NCBI GenBank assembly: GCA_963739795.1
Contig: CAVUBL010000021.1
Span: 372,001-436,000, forward strand
DNA: 64,000 bases
DNA from: CAVUBL01 sp963739795
Lineage (GTDB): Bacteria > Acidobacteriota > Thermoanaerobaculia > Multivoradales > DATKCC01
Direction: 5' to 3'
In this document: one piece after another, positions 50,447 through 61,311 of the stretch
Layout: each line of letters starts with the position of its first letter
How positions within the stretch are numbered: the first letter of the stretch is position 1
Position numbers and translations under genes: made by a program
The notes under the pieces: generated by a model
Database searches by the model: none
Told to the model about the DNA's origin: nothing
What the model saw: only the letters and a program-made list of their open reading frames with translations

Positions 50447-51361
50447 ATGCGGAAGAACCGCCCCAGCCGCACGGCGCCCAAGGTCGCCGCGGCCGTCCTG
50501 TACCTCGCCGCAAACCCCCGGTACGCTCCCCTCCTGCCGGCCGGTCTCTCCGAGGCGACGGAGAGGTTGCTCACGGCGGCCGGGGCCCTCAAGCCCAAGC
50601 ACCTGGAGCGGATGGGCAAGCCCTGGTACCAGTGGCTGACGCGCACGCTCGAGGCGAAGACGTCGCCGGGTCACCTCCTCTACCTGGGGCTGCGCAAGCG
50701 CTTCGTCCAGGACGAGGTGGAGACGGCCCTGGCCGAGGGGGCGACGCAGGTCCTCATGCTGGGGGCGGGCATGGACACCCTCTGTCTCCGCCTGGCGCCG
50801 GAGTACCCGGAAGTGACCTTCCTCGAGGTGGACCACCCGGCGAGCCAGGGGGCGAAGCGGGGGGCCGTGGAGCGGATCGGGGCGGAACGGCCGAACCTCC
50901 GCTTCCTCGCGGCCGACCTCGAGGCGGGCGGCCTGGCGGAGGCCCTGGCCGCCTTCCCCGGCTGGCGGGGCGACGCGCGGACGGTCGTCGTCGCCGAGGG
51001 TCTGTTGATCTTCCTCTCGCCGGAGGCCGTCGACCGGCTCTTCGCCACCGTCCGGCCCCTCGGCACCGGGAGCCGCTTCGCCTTCAGCTACGGGGTCCAC
51101 GACGACGAGGGCCGGTTCAAGCTCGGTCCCGTGACCCGCTTCCTCCAGGGCGCCGCGCTCAAGGCCATGGGTGAGGGCCTGCGCTGGGGCGTGCGCGAGG
51201 GCGAGCTGGCTGCCGAGCTCGAGGCACGGGGTTTCCGCCCGGTCGGCCCGCCGGAGCGAACCGACCTGCGGATGCGCTACCTGGTGCCCGCGGGCCTCGA
51301 CGGCCCCCTCGGCGGCTTCGAGACGGTCGCCCTGGCGGAGCCGGTGCCGCCCGTCGGCTGA
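50447..51361 (+). CDS. LCMT/PPM-family SAM-dependent methyltransferase
   Basis: The 304-residue class I methyltransferase has the SAM-binding loop VLMLGAGMDTLCLRL, then TFLEVDHPASQGAKR, and EGLLIFLSPEAVDRLF. These match the leucine-carboxyl-methyltransferase-like family (TIGR00027-type), often found with secondary-metabolite genes. The substrate is unknown. Start ATG 50447 has GAGGAGA upstream. It is next to the truncated hydrolase and convergent with the DUF885 gene. Confidence 0.85.
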   Translation: MRKNRPSRTAPKVAAAVLYLAANPRYAPLLPAGLSEATERLLTAAGALKPKHLERMGKPWYQWLTRTLEAKTSPGHLLYLGLRKRFVQDEVETALAEGATQVLMLGAGMDTLCLRLAPEYPEVTFLEVDHPASQGAKRGAVERIGAERPNLRFLAADLEAGGLAEALAAFPGWRGDARTVVVAEGLLIFLSPEAVDRLFATVRPLGTGSRFAFSYGVHDDEGRFKLGPVTRFLQGAALKAMGEGLRWGVREGELAAELEARGFRPVGPPERTDLRMRYLVPAGLDGPLGGFETVALAEPVPPVG

Positions 51362-51369
51362 GCCCCGGA

Positions 51370-53217
51370 CTACGCGTTCTTCTGCGTCTCGATCCAGCGG
51401 TGCACCAGGTCGGTCAGGACGTCCAGGGGCACCGAGCCGTGGCCCAGCAGGACGTCGTGGAACTCCCGGATGTCGAACTTCGGGCCCAGGGCCTTCTCGG
51501 CCTCCGCCCGGAGCTGCTGGATGCGGATCTCGCCGATCATGTAGGAGAGCGCCTGGCCCGGCCAGGAGATGTAGCGGTCGACCTCGGTGGTGATGTTCTG
51601 CTCGGACAGGGCGCTGTGGTCCTTGAAGTACTGGATCGCCTCGTCCCGGCTCATGCCGAACTGGTGGATCCCGGTGTCGACCACCAGGCGCACGGCCCGC
51701 CACATCTGAAAGTCGAGGTAGCCGAAGCGGGAGTAGGGGTTGTCGTAGAGCCCCATGTCGTCGCACAGGGTCTCGGAGTAGAGCGCCCAGCCCTCGCCGT
51801 GGGCGCTGTAGTAGTCGAAGCGCCGGAACTGGGGGATGCCCTCGCCCTCCTGCTCCATGGCGATGGGGATCTGGAGCTGGTGCCCGGGCCGTCCCTCGTG
51901 GCACATGAGGACCTGGATCTCGGGGATCGGCCGCGACTCGGGCTTGTAGAGGTTCACCTCCACGTAGCCGGCCACGCTGCCGTCGCCCGCCGGCGGTACC
52001 GAGTAGGCGGGGTAGGTGTCGGGGGCCAGGGCGGCCGGGATCGGCCGCACGCCGTAGGTGACCCGGGGGAGCAGGCGCGTGCTCACGTAGTCGACCAGGT
52101 GGGGATCGACCCGCTTGGCCGCCGCCTGGTAGGCGTGGAGCAGGTCCTGGGGGTCCTTGTAGTAGAACTGCGGGTCGGTCCTGAGGTGCTGGACGAACTC
52201 CTGGTAGGTACCCTTGAAGCCCACCTCCTGGAAGACCTTCTCCATCTCGGCCTGGATCTCGGCCACCTTCTGGAGGCCGAGCTGGTGGACCTGCTCCGGG
52301 GTCATCTGGGTGGTCGTCGCGTGGCGCACCGCCATGGCGTAGCGCGCCTTGCCGTCGGGCAGGTCGGTGGCCGCCGTCGAGGTGCGGCAGTGGGGCAGGT
52401 ACTCGTCGTTGAAGAAGGTCAGGAGACGCTTGTAGGCCGGCACGACCTGGCCGCTGATGGCGGCGGAGGCCTCGGCGCGCAGCCGGGTCTGGTCGGCCGC
52501 CGGAATGGTCGCGGGCATGGTCTCGAACGGCTTGTAGAACCGGCTCGTCTCGGGCTCGTCGACGATCTGGGCCGCGATCTGGTGCGGCACGCGCCCCATG
52601 ATCACCTTGGGCTGGGTGATCCCCTCCTTCACGCCCTCCCGGAGCAGGGCGATGACCTGGTCCATGTGGGGGCCGAAGGTCTGGAGGCGCTTGACCCAGT
52701 TGGCGTAGTCCTCGGTCGTTTGAAACCGGAGCGTCCGCACCAGGCTGCTCTCGAGCTGGATGCCGGAGAGCTGGGAGATGGGCATCAGGTAGCGGTGGAA
52801 GGGGTAGGACTCGACGCCGCGCTGGTAGCGGTAGTGGAACAGCTCGTAGTCCAGGCGGTGCTCGGCGTCGAGGGCGTCGCGGTCGATCTCCGCCAGCCGG
52901 TCGAGAGTCTCCTGGTCCTCTGTGTGCTCGCGGGCGATCGCCTCGAGGCTCGCGTCGCCCCAGCGGTCGTCGTACTGGTGGAAACCGTTGAGCGAGGCTC
53001 CGACCGGGCTCTCCCGCAGCTCCCGCTCCCAGGCGCTCGCCATCAGGGCGTCGAGGGCGGCGTCGGCCGAGGCCTGACCTCCCGCGGCCGGCGTCTGGGC
53101 GGCGGCCCGGGGGGCGGACGCCGCGGAGCCGGCGAGGACCGTCAACGCCAGGGCCAGCCCCGCGAGTCGGAGGCCGCCGAGTGCGGCAGGGCTGCGTACG
53201 CTCTTGTGCTGATCCAT
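51370..53217 (-). CDS. DUF885 secreted metallopeptidase-like protein
   Basis: The 615-residue protein has a signal peptide (AGLALALTVLAGSAASAPRAAA) and the DUF885 zinc motif MCHEGRPGHQLQI, with HxxxxH-type ligands and HSAHGEGWALYSE-like region (here YYSAHGEGWALYSE) further on. Members are bacterial and acidobacterial secreted peptidases, mostly uncharacterised. ATG 53217 is preceded by AGGGGAAGGA. The first 40 residues are a signal and Ala-rich linker. It is divergent from the SDGT-repeat gene. Confidence 0.88.
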   Translation of the reverse strand: MDQHKSVRSPAALGGLRLAGLALALTVLAGSAASAPRAAAQTPAAGGQASADAALDALMASAWERELRESPVGASLNGFHQYDDRWGDASLEAIAREHTEDQETLDRLAEIDRDALDAEHRLDYELFHYRYQRGVESYPFHRYLMPISQLSGIQLESSLVRTLRFQTTEDYANWVKRLQTFGPHMDQVIALLREGVKEGITQPKVIMGRVPHQIAAQIVDEPETSRFYKPFETMPATIPAADQTRLRAEASAAISGQVVPAYKRLLTFFNDEYLPHCRTSTAATDLPDGKARYAMAVRHATTTQMTPEQVHQLGLQKVAEIQAEMEKVFQEVGFKGTYQEFVQHLRTDPQFYYKDPQDLLHAYQAAAKRVDPHLVDYVSTRLLPRVTYGVRPIPAALAPDTYPAYSVPPAGDGSVAGYVEVNLYKPESRPIPEIQVLMCHEGRPGHQLQIPIAMEQEGEGIPQFRRFDYYSAHGEGWALYSETLCDDMGLYDNPYSRFGYLDFQMWRAVRLVVDTGIHQFGMSRDEAIQYFKDHSALSEQNITTEVDRYISWPGQALSYMIGEIRIQQLRAEAEKALGPKFDIREFHDVLLGHGSVPLDVLTDLVHRWIETQKNA

Positions 53218-53369
53218 TCCTTCCCCTCTTTCCATGAATTGTCGGGGTCCGACCTCGGTCCGAGGCCGACCGGAGCTTACCCGATGAGGGGGGGGGCCGG
53301 GCACGGGTGGAACACGGGTGGGGCACGGCTACAACCGCTGTGTTGATTGGGGGTAAACTAAATCTTCTC

Positions 53370-56300
53370 GTGCTTCGTGCAACGACCCGGCTCGGTTCGC
53401 TCCTCCTCTTGTCCCTCTCGATCGCGGGAGGCGCGGCGGCACAGAACCTCGCGCCCTACCGACTGGCGGACCTCGTGACCGGCCCCGACGCCTCCGCGAG
53501 CTCCGATCCCGGTGGCTGGATCGAGGCCGGCGACCGGACCTTCTTCATCGCCGACCACGCCGGCGTCGGGCCGGAGTTCTGGATCACGGACGGCACCGCG
53601 GCCGGCACGCGGCTCCTGGCGGACGCCTCGCCCGGCGATTCGACCGCCAGGCCGGTACCTCTCGGAGTCGCCGGCGACCGCCTCCTTTGATGGACGTCGG
53701 CCTCCGACGCGGGGTCGTTTCACTTCTCGGTCGGCGACCTGTGGTCCTCCGACGGAACCCCGGGCGGCACGGTTCGCCTCCTGCCGGACGACGTCGCGGT
53801 CCCGGACGTGAGTGTCTGGCCGGCGAGCTTCGACCTCTCCGGCGGAGTCCTTCGCTTCGCGGGCTGCACTCCCGACGGATGCGCCCTGTGGAGGAGCGAC
53901 GGCACCGCCGCCGGAACCCGGGAGATCCATTCGATTCCCGGGGAGATGGGCGCCCAGGAGGTCGCTTTCGCCGGCGGCCGGGTCTTCGCCACCGTCGACG
54001 GGGATCTCTGGACCTTCGACGAGAGCGGCGAAGCGACGCTCCTGGTGGACGGGGAGGGCGGGTCGGGGGCTCCCCGGGAGCTGGCAGCCGTCGGGTCGAC
54101 CCTGTTCTTCATCTTCGATGGCGACCCCACCGACAACTACACCGTGGACCAGATCTGGGCCAGCGACGGCACCGTCGCCGGCACCCGTCCCGTCTCCGAT
54201 CTGCCCTTGGGGAGCCAGATCGGCGGCTTCGAGAGGGCCGTCGGCCGGCGGCTGTACTTCGTCGCCGCAGCGGCCTCAGGCACCGGTCGCTCCGAGATCT
54301 GGCGCACTGAGGGGACCCTGGAGAGCACCGTCCGGGTCACGGGCGTCGGCGAGGGCAATGGTGACGTGAGTCCTTGGCTCGGCGACGGACAGGTCGTGAT
54401 CCTCGGAGATCGGGTGTTCCTCATCGCCAACCGGGACCCGACCACTCAGAAGCCTACGGTCTGGTTTTCCGATGGGACGCCGGAGACGACCCGCGACCTC
54501 CTCCCGTGCACCGCCGAGCCCTGCCCTCGACTCGCTTCCGACCTGACCACGGCCGGTGGGCGCGCCCTGTTCGTCCTGGACACCAGCGACCGGCTGGAGC
54601 TGTGGAGCTCGGACGGCACCGTCGCCGGCACCGGGCCCGCGGCGGTGCTCTGCAAGGCCGACTGCCAGGTCACCGAGAACCCGTCCTTCTTCGAGCACGG
54701 CGGCGAGGTGGCCTTCGCCCTGGCGGGTCGGGTGTGGCTCTCCGACGGCACGGCCGCGGGGACCCGGGCGATCACGGCTCCCGAGGTCAGCCGGGCGGCC
54801 TACGGCGGCGACGTGGGCCGCGTGGGAGCCTGCTGGCTCTACGCCGGGGAGGACGACCGGGGCTCCGAGCCGTGGTGTAGCGAGGGCACCCCCGAGAGCG
54901 CGAGGATCGTCCGGGACCTCGAGAGGTCCGCCCCGGGGAGCGATCCCACCGAGATTACCGCGGTAGGTGGACTGGCGGTCTTCTCGGCGCTCGACCCCAC
55001 CGGCGTTCGCCAGGTCTGGTCGAGCGACGGTCAGGCCGGCTCGGTCCAGAGGCTCACGGCCACCCCGCCGCCCTACTCGTTGGCCAGCCGGGACCTCTTC
55101 GGCGCGGGCGACTTCGCCCTCTTTCGCGAGCCGGCGGCGGCTTCTCACCTCTGGCGGACCGACGGCACCGAGAACGGGACCTATCCCATCGGAGATCTGG
55201 ACTCGCGAGTCAGCGATTTGGTGCGCCTGAACGGCCGGGTGTACGCGTTCGGGTACGTCGGCCTCCAGTACGGGATCTGGGAGATCGACGGCAGCCCGCA
55301 GGGCCTGCGCCTGGCCGTCCCCTTGCCGACTCTGGGCGACCTGCCCCCCTCTCCCGTGGCCGTCGGCGACGTCTTCTACTTCGCGGGCGGCCAGCACGCC
55401 GACCTGTGGCGCTCCGACGGCACGGCCGCGGGGACGTGGAAGGTCCTGGATTTCCCTTCCGGGTACGACGTCCTGCAGCCTCCCGCGATCACCGAGATCG
55501 GTGGCCTCGTCTATTTCGTCCTCGAGGCGCCAGGGATCGGACCGGACGAGATCTGGCGCACGGACGGCGAACCTGCGAGCGCGGAGCTGTTCACCACGAT
55601 TCCGAGCTTCCAAGGTGACTTTCTCGCTCCCGACGGCGGGCTTTACGCCTACCGCGGCGCGCTGTACTTCGGAGCCGGCGGCACCACCGGGAGCGTCTAC
55701 CGCCTCTCGACGGACGGCGATCTCACGCCCCTGGTCAGCGCCCCAGCGTTTGCCGGGAACCACTCCTTCACGAGCCTGGGCGACGAGCTCTTCTTCAGCT
55801 TCGACGACGCGATTCACGGCCGCGAGCTCTGGCGCACCGACGGCACCCCGGCGGGCACGGCGATGGTCGCCGACCTCCATCACGGCGGCTCTTCGAGCCC
55901 GTCCTACCTCACAGTCGCCGGCGACCGGCTCTTCTTCTCCGCCGCGAGCGACCGCTACGGCCGCGAGCTCTGGGAGGCCGACCGGAGCGGCTCGGTCCGC
56001 CTGGTGGCCGACATCGACCCCGGCCCCTTTGCCTCCGAGCCCCGGGGCCTGACCGTGGCCGGCGACACGCTGTTCTTCTCCGCCGACGACGGCTCGACCG
56101 GGCGCGAGCCGTGGGCCCTGCCCCTCGCGGCCGGCGACCAGCCACCCCTGCCCCCGGGACCCTTCCTGGAGAGCCCGTCGGTTCCCGGTTTCCGCTTCAA
56201 GGTGCGGATCACGGGTGGGGGAGCCAGCTTCACGGGGCACCAGGAACCCCAGTGCATCCCGGAGACCCTGTGCGTCTCGGGCCAGGTGCCCGGGCGCTCG

Positions 56301-56498
56301 GAGGTCTTCCTACGCGTCGTCGGGCCGAAGCCGAACGGGTACCTGTGGCCGACGCTGGTGAAGTTCTCGACCTCGCGGGTCGAGGTGTGGGTCGAGCAGA
56401 AGGCGACCGGCGAGATCCGCTACTACGACCTGGCGGGGGCGGCGCCCGGCGTGGACGTCCTGCCGGGGCTGTTCGACCGCCACGGCTTCATGCCCTGA
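53370..56498 (+). pseudogene. Secreted SDGTxxGT-repeat (ELK-type) protein interrupted by TGA
   Basis: The frame encodes a signal peptide (LGSLLLLSLSIAGGAAAQ) and then about sixteen W-x-(S/T)-D-G-T-x-x-G-T repeats, each in a blade-like unit, to about residue 930. It ends with a conserved domain reading CIPETLCVSGQVPG, RVVGPKPNGYLWPTLVKFST and FDRHGFMP. A TGA at 53688-53690 interrupts the frame between GDRLL and WTSASDAGSFHFSVGDLW; reading is otherwise continuous. The first GTG at 53370 is a likely start (TTG 53343 also possible). An ATG or GTG restart could yield the 896-residue downstream part without a signal. Confidence 0.8.
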
Positions 56499-56519
56499 CC
56501 GACTCCTCCCTCGGCCGTC

Positions 56520-57839
56520 CTACCCGCTCGAAGCTTGCCCGACGGGCGCGCCGTCGGGGTCGGCCCTGGACGCCTCGGGGGCCTCGGCCGCTTCCGAGTC
56601 GGGCGCGGGCCCCAGGCAGAAGGGCAGGGCGAGGACGAAGAGCACCAGCCGCTGCACCTCGGTGTCGCCCCAGTTGTTCTCGAACAGACCGGCGACGTTG
56701 AAGGCGACCAGGGCGGCGATGGCGCCCACCAGCAGGTCCGCCCGCCCTCCGGCGAACTTCCCCTCCCGGCGCCATAGCCGCCAGGCGGTGGACAGGGAGA
56801 CGAGGGTCAGGGCCAGGTAGGCCGCCAGGGCCAGCAGCCCGCGCTCGGCGGCGAGCTGCAGGAAGCTGTCGTGGAGGTGGGGCACCTCCTTGCGCAGGGC
56901 CGAGGGCAAGCGGTACTCGGGGTAGAGCTGCCGCGCCATGTTGGGGCCGAGGCCCACCAGGGGTCGGTCCTCGATCATGGCCAGGCCGGAGCGGGCCATG
57001 CACAGCCGGTCCCAGTTCGAGGGGTCGTGGGGGTCGGCGATGGAGCCGACGCGGCCGAGGATCGGCCGAGGGGCCAGCAGCACGAAGACCAGGGCCACCA
57101 CGGGGTAGGCGAGGAGCCAGCGGGGCGCCCGCAGGAGCACCAGCAGGGTCACCGCCACCGCCAGGCCGACCCAGGCGTTGCGGGTGAAAGTCCCCACCAG
57201 GGCGGCGTTGATGGCCACCAGCGCCCCCCAGCGCCAGGCGGCGCGCCACCCCGAGCCCATCCGCCCTGACGCCGCCTGGGCCAGGATCAGCAGGTCGGCC
57301 ACCAGGAGCACGCCGGAGAAGGTCATGTAGTGGGTGAACGAGGCGTGGATGCGGTGGCTCAGGCGGTCGAAGCCGTCCAGGTACTGGCCGAGGCCGTAGA
57401 GGCCCGAGAGCCCGGCCATGGCCACGATGGCGTCGACCACCCGGCGCACGGCCTGCTCTCCCCACACCAAGAGGAGGGCCAGGGGCACGACCATCAGGTT
57501 GAAGGGCTCGGACAGGGCGCCGGCGCTCGCCCGGTGGTCGAGGGAGAAGGCGTAGGAGAGCAGGAAGGTGAGGAGGTAAACCCCCAGGGCGATCAGTAGT
57601 GGCCGACCGCGGCGCCAGGCCGAGCGCGGCGAGGTGCCGGTCCAGGGCACGCTGAGAACGCTGAAGGCGAGCAGGACGTTGGACAAGGCGATCTGGACCA
57701 CCGCCACCAGGTGGGCGGTGTACAGCCAGAAGCCCGCAGGCCGGATCTGCCGCTCCAGGTTTCGGGAAGGGGGCACGTGACGGTCGGGGGTTGCTGCCCC
57801 CGGCGCGGCGACCCTTCCGTCGCCGGCGCGGAGGCTCAT
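56520..57839 (-). CDS. O-antigen ligase / Wzy-like polysaccharide polymerase
   Basis: The 439-residue protein has 11 or 12 hydrophobic segments and a large periplasmic loop with the Wzy_C signature region DRPLVGLGPNMARQLYPEYR and VPHLHDSFLQLAAERGLLAL. The family joins O-antigen or other polysaccharide to its acceptor at the periplasmic side. It is overlapped (ATGA) with the upstream GT39 gene, so the two form an envelope-polysaccharide operon. Confidence 0.88.
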   Translation of the reverse strand: MSLRAGDGRVAAPGAATPDRHVPPSRNLERQIRPAGFWLYTAHLVAVVQIALSNVLLAFSVLSVPWTGTSPRSAWRRGRPLLIALGVYLLTFLLSYAFSLDHRASAGALSEPFNLMVVPLALLLVWGEQAVRRVVDAIVAMAGLSGLYGLGQYLDGFDRLSHRIHASFTHYMTFSGVLLVADLLILAQAASGRMGSGWRAAWRWGALVAINAALVGTFTRNAWVGLAVAVTLLVLLRAPRWLLAYPVVALVFVLLAPRPILGRVGSIADPHDPSNWDRLCMARSGLAMIEDRPLVGLGPNMARQLYPEYRLPSALRKEVPHLHDSFLQLAAERGLLALAAYLALTLVSLSTAWRLWRREGKFAGGRADLLVGAIAALVAFNVAGLFENNWGDTEVQRLVLFVLALPFCLGPAPDSEAAEAPEASRADPDGAPVGQASSG

Positions 57840-59668
57840 GGGCCGCCCGAAAGCCTAGCAGAATGCCTGGCAGACTCCCTGGCAGGGGCGGGGCGGCCGC
57901 CTGCGGCATCGCCGGTGCAGGGTCCGTAGAAGACCAGGGCGTGATGCGTGGCGAGCTGGGGGAGCCGCGCCGCGAGCTTCGGGCGAAGGGGCCCCGACGG
58001 GTGCACGGCGAAGACGTCGCCGGCCGGGCACCGGGCGAGGGTCGCGTCGAGCCAGGCGGGCGGCCGGAGCGTCGAGCCCGGCGCGCCCAGGAGCTCCTGG
58101 TAGTGGCCGGGCAGGTAGTTGCTGCGCAGGTCGCTGCCGTCCTGGCTCACCACCAGGGCCGGGCGGCGGGTGTAGAAGGTGAGCGACGGCGCGTAGGTCT
58201 CGACGAAGATGACCCGGCCGTGGGCTCCTGTCGCCCGCTGGAGGGTGCCGATCAGGGGCCGGGTCGAGCGCAGCGCGCTGACCGCCGAAAAGGCCGGCCC
58301 CAGGGCCACCGGCGCCGCGAGGAACGTCGCCGCCAGGGCCAGCGCCTGGAGCTTCGGCCGGCGGCGGAGCGCGAGGGCCAGCGCCCCACCCGCCAGGAAC
58401 GCGGCGGCCAGCGCCAGGCCCGCCGGCGCCACGGTGGGGCGGAGGGCCGCCTCCACGCGCGGCTGGACGGCGCCGGAGGCCACCACCCCGGCCAGCACCA
58501 GGCCGATCGCCAGGTAGGAGAAGCCCGCCACCTTGGCGAGCCAGCGCCGGGCGCCCTCAGACCGCACCCAGAGATCGGCGGAGAGGAGCGCCAGGGGCGC
58601 CACCAGAGGCAGGACGTACTGGGCTCGCTTGCTGTTCGACAGGGTGAAGAGGACCAGCGGGGCGCCCACCCAGACGAGGGCGAACGTCCAGGCCCGACTC
58701 CAGGTCAGGTCCCAGGCGAGGCTCCAACGCTCGCGCCGGCGCCGGGGCACCAAGGCCAGGGGCGCGAGACTCCAGGGGAAGACCCCGATGAGGAGGATCG
58801 GCAGGTAGATCCAGAACGGCGCCGAGCGGTGGAGCTTGCCGGTGGCCACTCGCTCCACCGTCTCGGTGAGCAGGGCGTAGCTCAGGAAGTCGGGCCGGCG
58901 CTGGGAGACCGCCACGATCCACGGGGTGATGACGACGGCGAAGGCCGCGAGCGCCGCGAGGGGGAACAGCCGGCGCGCCGAACGCCGCCGCACTGCCACA
59001 GGCAGGACCGCCAGCAGAGGCAGGGCCAGGGCCACCGGACCCTTGGTGAGGATGCCGAAGCCGATGGCCGCCCAGCCGGCGACCGCCCACGAGCGCCACC
59101 GGACCGGCGCCGCCTCGCCCCGGCCGGCCGGCAGGGCCAGGTAGAGGCACATGGCCGCCGCGGTCACGAAGAAGGTGAGCAGCGCGTCGAAGATCACGAT
59201 CCGGGAGAACGCCACGGTGAGGGGCGCCGACAGGAACATGAGCGCCGCCAGGCCGCCCCGGCCCGGGCCGAACACCCTTCCCGCGAACCAGGCGACCAGG
59301 AGGGCCGTGGCGAAGGTGGCGAGGAGGGACGGCAGCCGGGCCGCCACCTCGGTCGGCCCCAGCACCTCCATGATCGCCGCCTCGGCGGCGAAGAAGAGGA
59401 TCGGCTTGTCCAGGTAGGGCAGCCCGTCGAGGGTCGGCAGCACGTAGTCGTTGCTCGCCGCCATCTCCCGGCCGACCTCGGCGTTGCGCCCCTCGTCCTG
59501 GTCGATGAGGGCGTGGGTCAGGCCGAAGGCCAGGCAGGCCAGCACCAGCACTGCGGCCAGCGCCTCGAGGGCTCCGAAGCGGCGGGGCCGGGCGGCCTCG
59601 GCTCCGGCCGGAGCGGGATCGGGGCCCATCGCAGTCGCGGGCCGGGATGCCGTCGGGATCGTGGTCAT
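57836..59668 (-). CDS. ArnT-like glycosyltransferase family 39 (PMT_2) protein
   Basis: The 610-residue membrane protein has about 11 helices. The first periplasmic loop has IDQDEGRNAEVGREMAASND with the catalytic Asp pair, LPYLDKPILFFAAEAA, and FSRIVIFDALLTFF. Members transfer sugars from polyprenyl phosphate to lipid A, proteins or glycans. The C-terminal 150 residues form a soluble periplasmic domain. It is coupled with the O-antigen-ligase gene. Confidence 0.88.
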   Translation of the reverse strand: MTTIPTASRPATAMGPDPAPAGAEAARPRRFGALEALAAVLVLACLAFGLTHALIDQDEGRNAEVGREMAASNDYVLPTLDGLPYLDKPILFFAAEAAIMEVLGPTEVAARLPSLLATFATALLVAWFAGRVFGPGRGGLAALMFLSAPLTVAFSRIVIFDALLTFFVTAAAMCLYLALPAGRGEAAPVRWRSWAVAGWAAIGFGILTKGPVALALPLLAVLPVAVRRRSARRLFPLAALAAFAVVITPWIVAVSQRRPDFLSYALLTETVERVATGKLHRSAPFWIYLPILLIGVFPWSLAPLALVPRRRRERWSLAWDLTWSRAWTFALVWVGAPLVLFTLSNSKRAQYVLPLVAPLALLSADLWVRSEGARRWLAKVAGFSYLAIGLVLAGVVASGAVQPRVEAALRPTVAPAGLALAAAFLAGGALALALRRRPKLQALALAATFLAAPVALGPAFSAVSALRSTRPLIGTLQRATGAHGRVIFVETYAPSLTFYTRRPALVVSQDGSDLRSNYLPGHYQELLGAPGSTLRPPAWLDATLARCPAGDVFAVHPSGPLRPKLAARLPQLATHHALVFYGPCTGDAAGGRPAPARESARHSARLSGGP

Positions 59669-60038
59669 GAGCCTCCTGGTTCAGGGCCCGGCCGTCTCCC
59701 GCGGGGCGGGGCGGCGAACGCCGGCCGGAGCTTCGGAGACTAGCAGGGTGAGCGGCCGAGTATCTCACCGGACCTCGCGGTGTGGCGGTGCTGAGAGGAG
59801 CTGAGAGAGGTGCCGGCCACTTCGGGGGAAGGGGGCGGCGTCGCGGCGATCGGGTGGACATTTCGCCGTCTGATCAGCGTCTGACTGCCTCGTACCGGCC
59901 TCGTACCGACGACTCGCCGGCGTCCTGGTGCTCTCAGTGGCCTGGAGTTGGGCTACGCAGACACACTTCTGCTGAACCCCGAGCACCCGGTCGGCGGCGG
60001 CCACGTCATCAGATTGTTCCTGACAGCCAGCGGGTTCG
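59669..60038. other. Intergenic region, no gene recognised
   Basis: No supported coding sequence, repeat or tRNA was found in these 370 bp. It lies upstream of the GT39 gene and downstream of the transposase, and must contain the promoter of the former. Confidence 0.4.
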
Positions 60039-60968
60039 CTACCCGGGGGCCTGGTGCGGGACGTAGGGCATTCCCGGCGGAAAGCTTCCCGCCGGAAATC
60101 GCGGTAGAGGAACGCCGAGCCTCAGGAGTTCGGCGGCCTCTCGGAAGGCTACCGCGAACTCCCGGTAGGCATCGCGCAGCCACTGCCGCGCTTCTCGAGT
60201 CGCGGCGTGGAAGCGAGGAGCGGGAGAGCGGCTGAGCTTCTCCGGCCTCTCGTGGGGATGGCGCCGGCGGATGGCCTTGACGCCGAGGACTCCCTGGCCC
60301 TCGGCCCTGCGGCGCGCGTCGTTTTCCCGCTCGATCGTCCCGATGAGGTTTGCCACGAGCTCTTGGACTTCCTCATCGGCCAGTCCTTGCCAGCATGGAA
60401 GCGGCGAGAGAGTCACGGGCTCCGTCTCGGCGACGTCTTCGAGGTCGAGCCGCTCACCGCGGGCTCGTGCCTCGTAGAGCGCGGTCCGGTCATACCAGAC
60501 CCCTTCCAGCGGCTGCCCTTCGAGCAGGGCCCGCGCACTGTGGACCCCGGGCCAATCTCTCGGTCGCGCCACGAGGTTCTCTTTCACGGAGTTCTCCAGG
60601 ACGTACCGGAGCCTGGCGACCTGCGCCTGAGTCTCGCCGGATACCGGGACGTGGTGGTACCGGCGTGCCCAGAATGGACCCGTCCAATCGTGCAGGTCCC
60701 CGGCTTCCTTGGCGACGTTGGTCTGGACGAAGTGCATGAAGCGGACGAGCTGGCCCGGCTCCTCCGGCGAGAGGAGAAAGTGGTAGTGGTTGCTCAAGAC
60801 GACGAGGGCGTGGATCTTCATACACTCCCGCCGCTGGGCACGGCCTACGACGCCCAGGACCCTCCGGTTGAGCTCGGGGCTCGGCCGCAGCAGGGCCCTG
60901 CCTTGGATCGTCCGGCACGTGACCTCGACGAGCCCACCGGGTGGCATCCAACGCAATGGTCTTCCCAC
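60039..60968 (-). mobile_element. REP-associated tyrosine transposase (RAYT, IS200-like)
   Basis: The 309-residue protein (from GTG 60968; ATG 60947 is an alternative) belongs to the Y1 HUH transposase superfamily. The metal-binding HUH is His61-Tyr-His63 in LSNHYHFLL, and the nucleophile Tyr122 is in LRYVLENSVKENLV. The N-terminus PGGLVEVTCRTIQGRALL is typical of RAYTs, which are domesticated and move REP sequences. Short repeats with GTGGCACCTCGGAGC lie upstream at 61034 and 61314. The longer open frame upstream of 60968 is spurious. Confidence 0.85.
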
Positions 60969-61311
60969 ACTCAAGAAGGACGCGAGCGAGGGCGTCGATC
61001 TTGCGGAAAAGGCTGGAGAGGTCGATTCCCGGGGAATGGGTGGCACCTCGGAGCGGCCTGGTACCGATGGGGTTCTGGGGCTCCGAACGGAGCCAGGGGC
61101 CTGGGGGGGCAGCTCCGTACCCCTTCGCCTTGATCCTGATGAGTGGCTGGTGCGGGTCCCCTCAAAGGCGATCCCGACACCCGAACCAACGAACGCCCCG
61201 AGCGCGTAGACCGGCCTCGACCCGACCCAGCACCCCCACCAAATCTTTCGCCGAGCGCGACTTCCCCCTCCCGCTCGGGATGGGAGATCTCCGGGCCTTG
61301 ACAAGGGGGCC
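60969..61311. other. RAYT upstream region with direct repeats
   Basis: Positions 61034-61057 and 61314-61337 share GTGGCACCTCGGAGC-type words in the same orientation, 280 bp apart. They may be REP-like targets of the RAYT, but no stem-loop pair is clear. Otherwise nothing is recognised. Confidence 0.4.

Noticed and set aside
51400..53346. A 648-codon plus-strand frame opposite the DUF885 gene
   Set aside because: It is an antisense shadow rich in Val/Gly/Asp; the minus-strand protein has a signal peptide and a zinc motif.
53688..53690. Selenocysteine UGA in the SDGT-repeat gene
   Set aside because: No SECIS-like hairpin is evident directly after the codon and the family has no redox-active site there; a null mutation or error is simpler.
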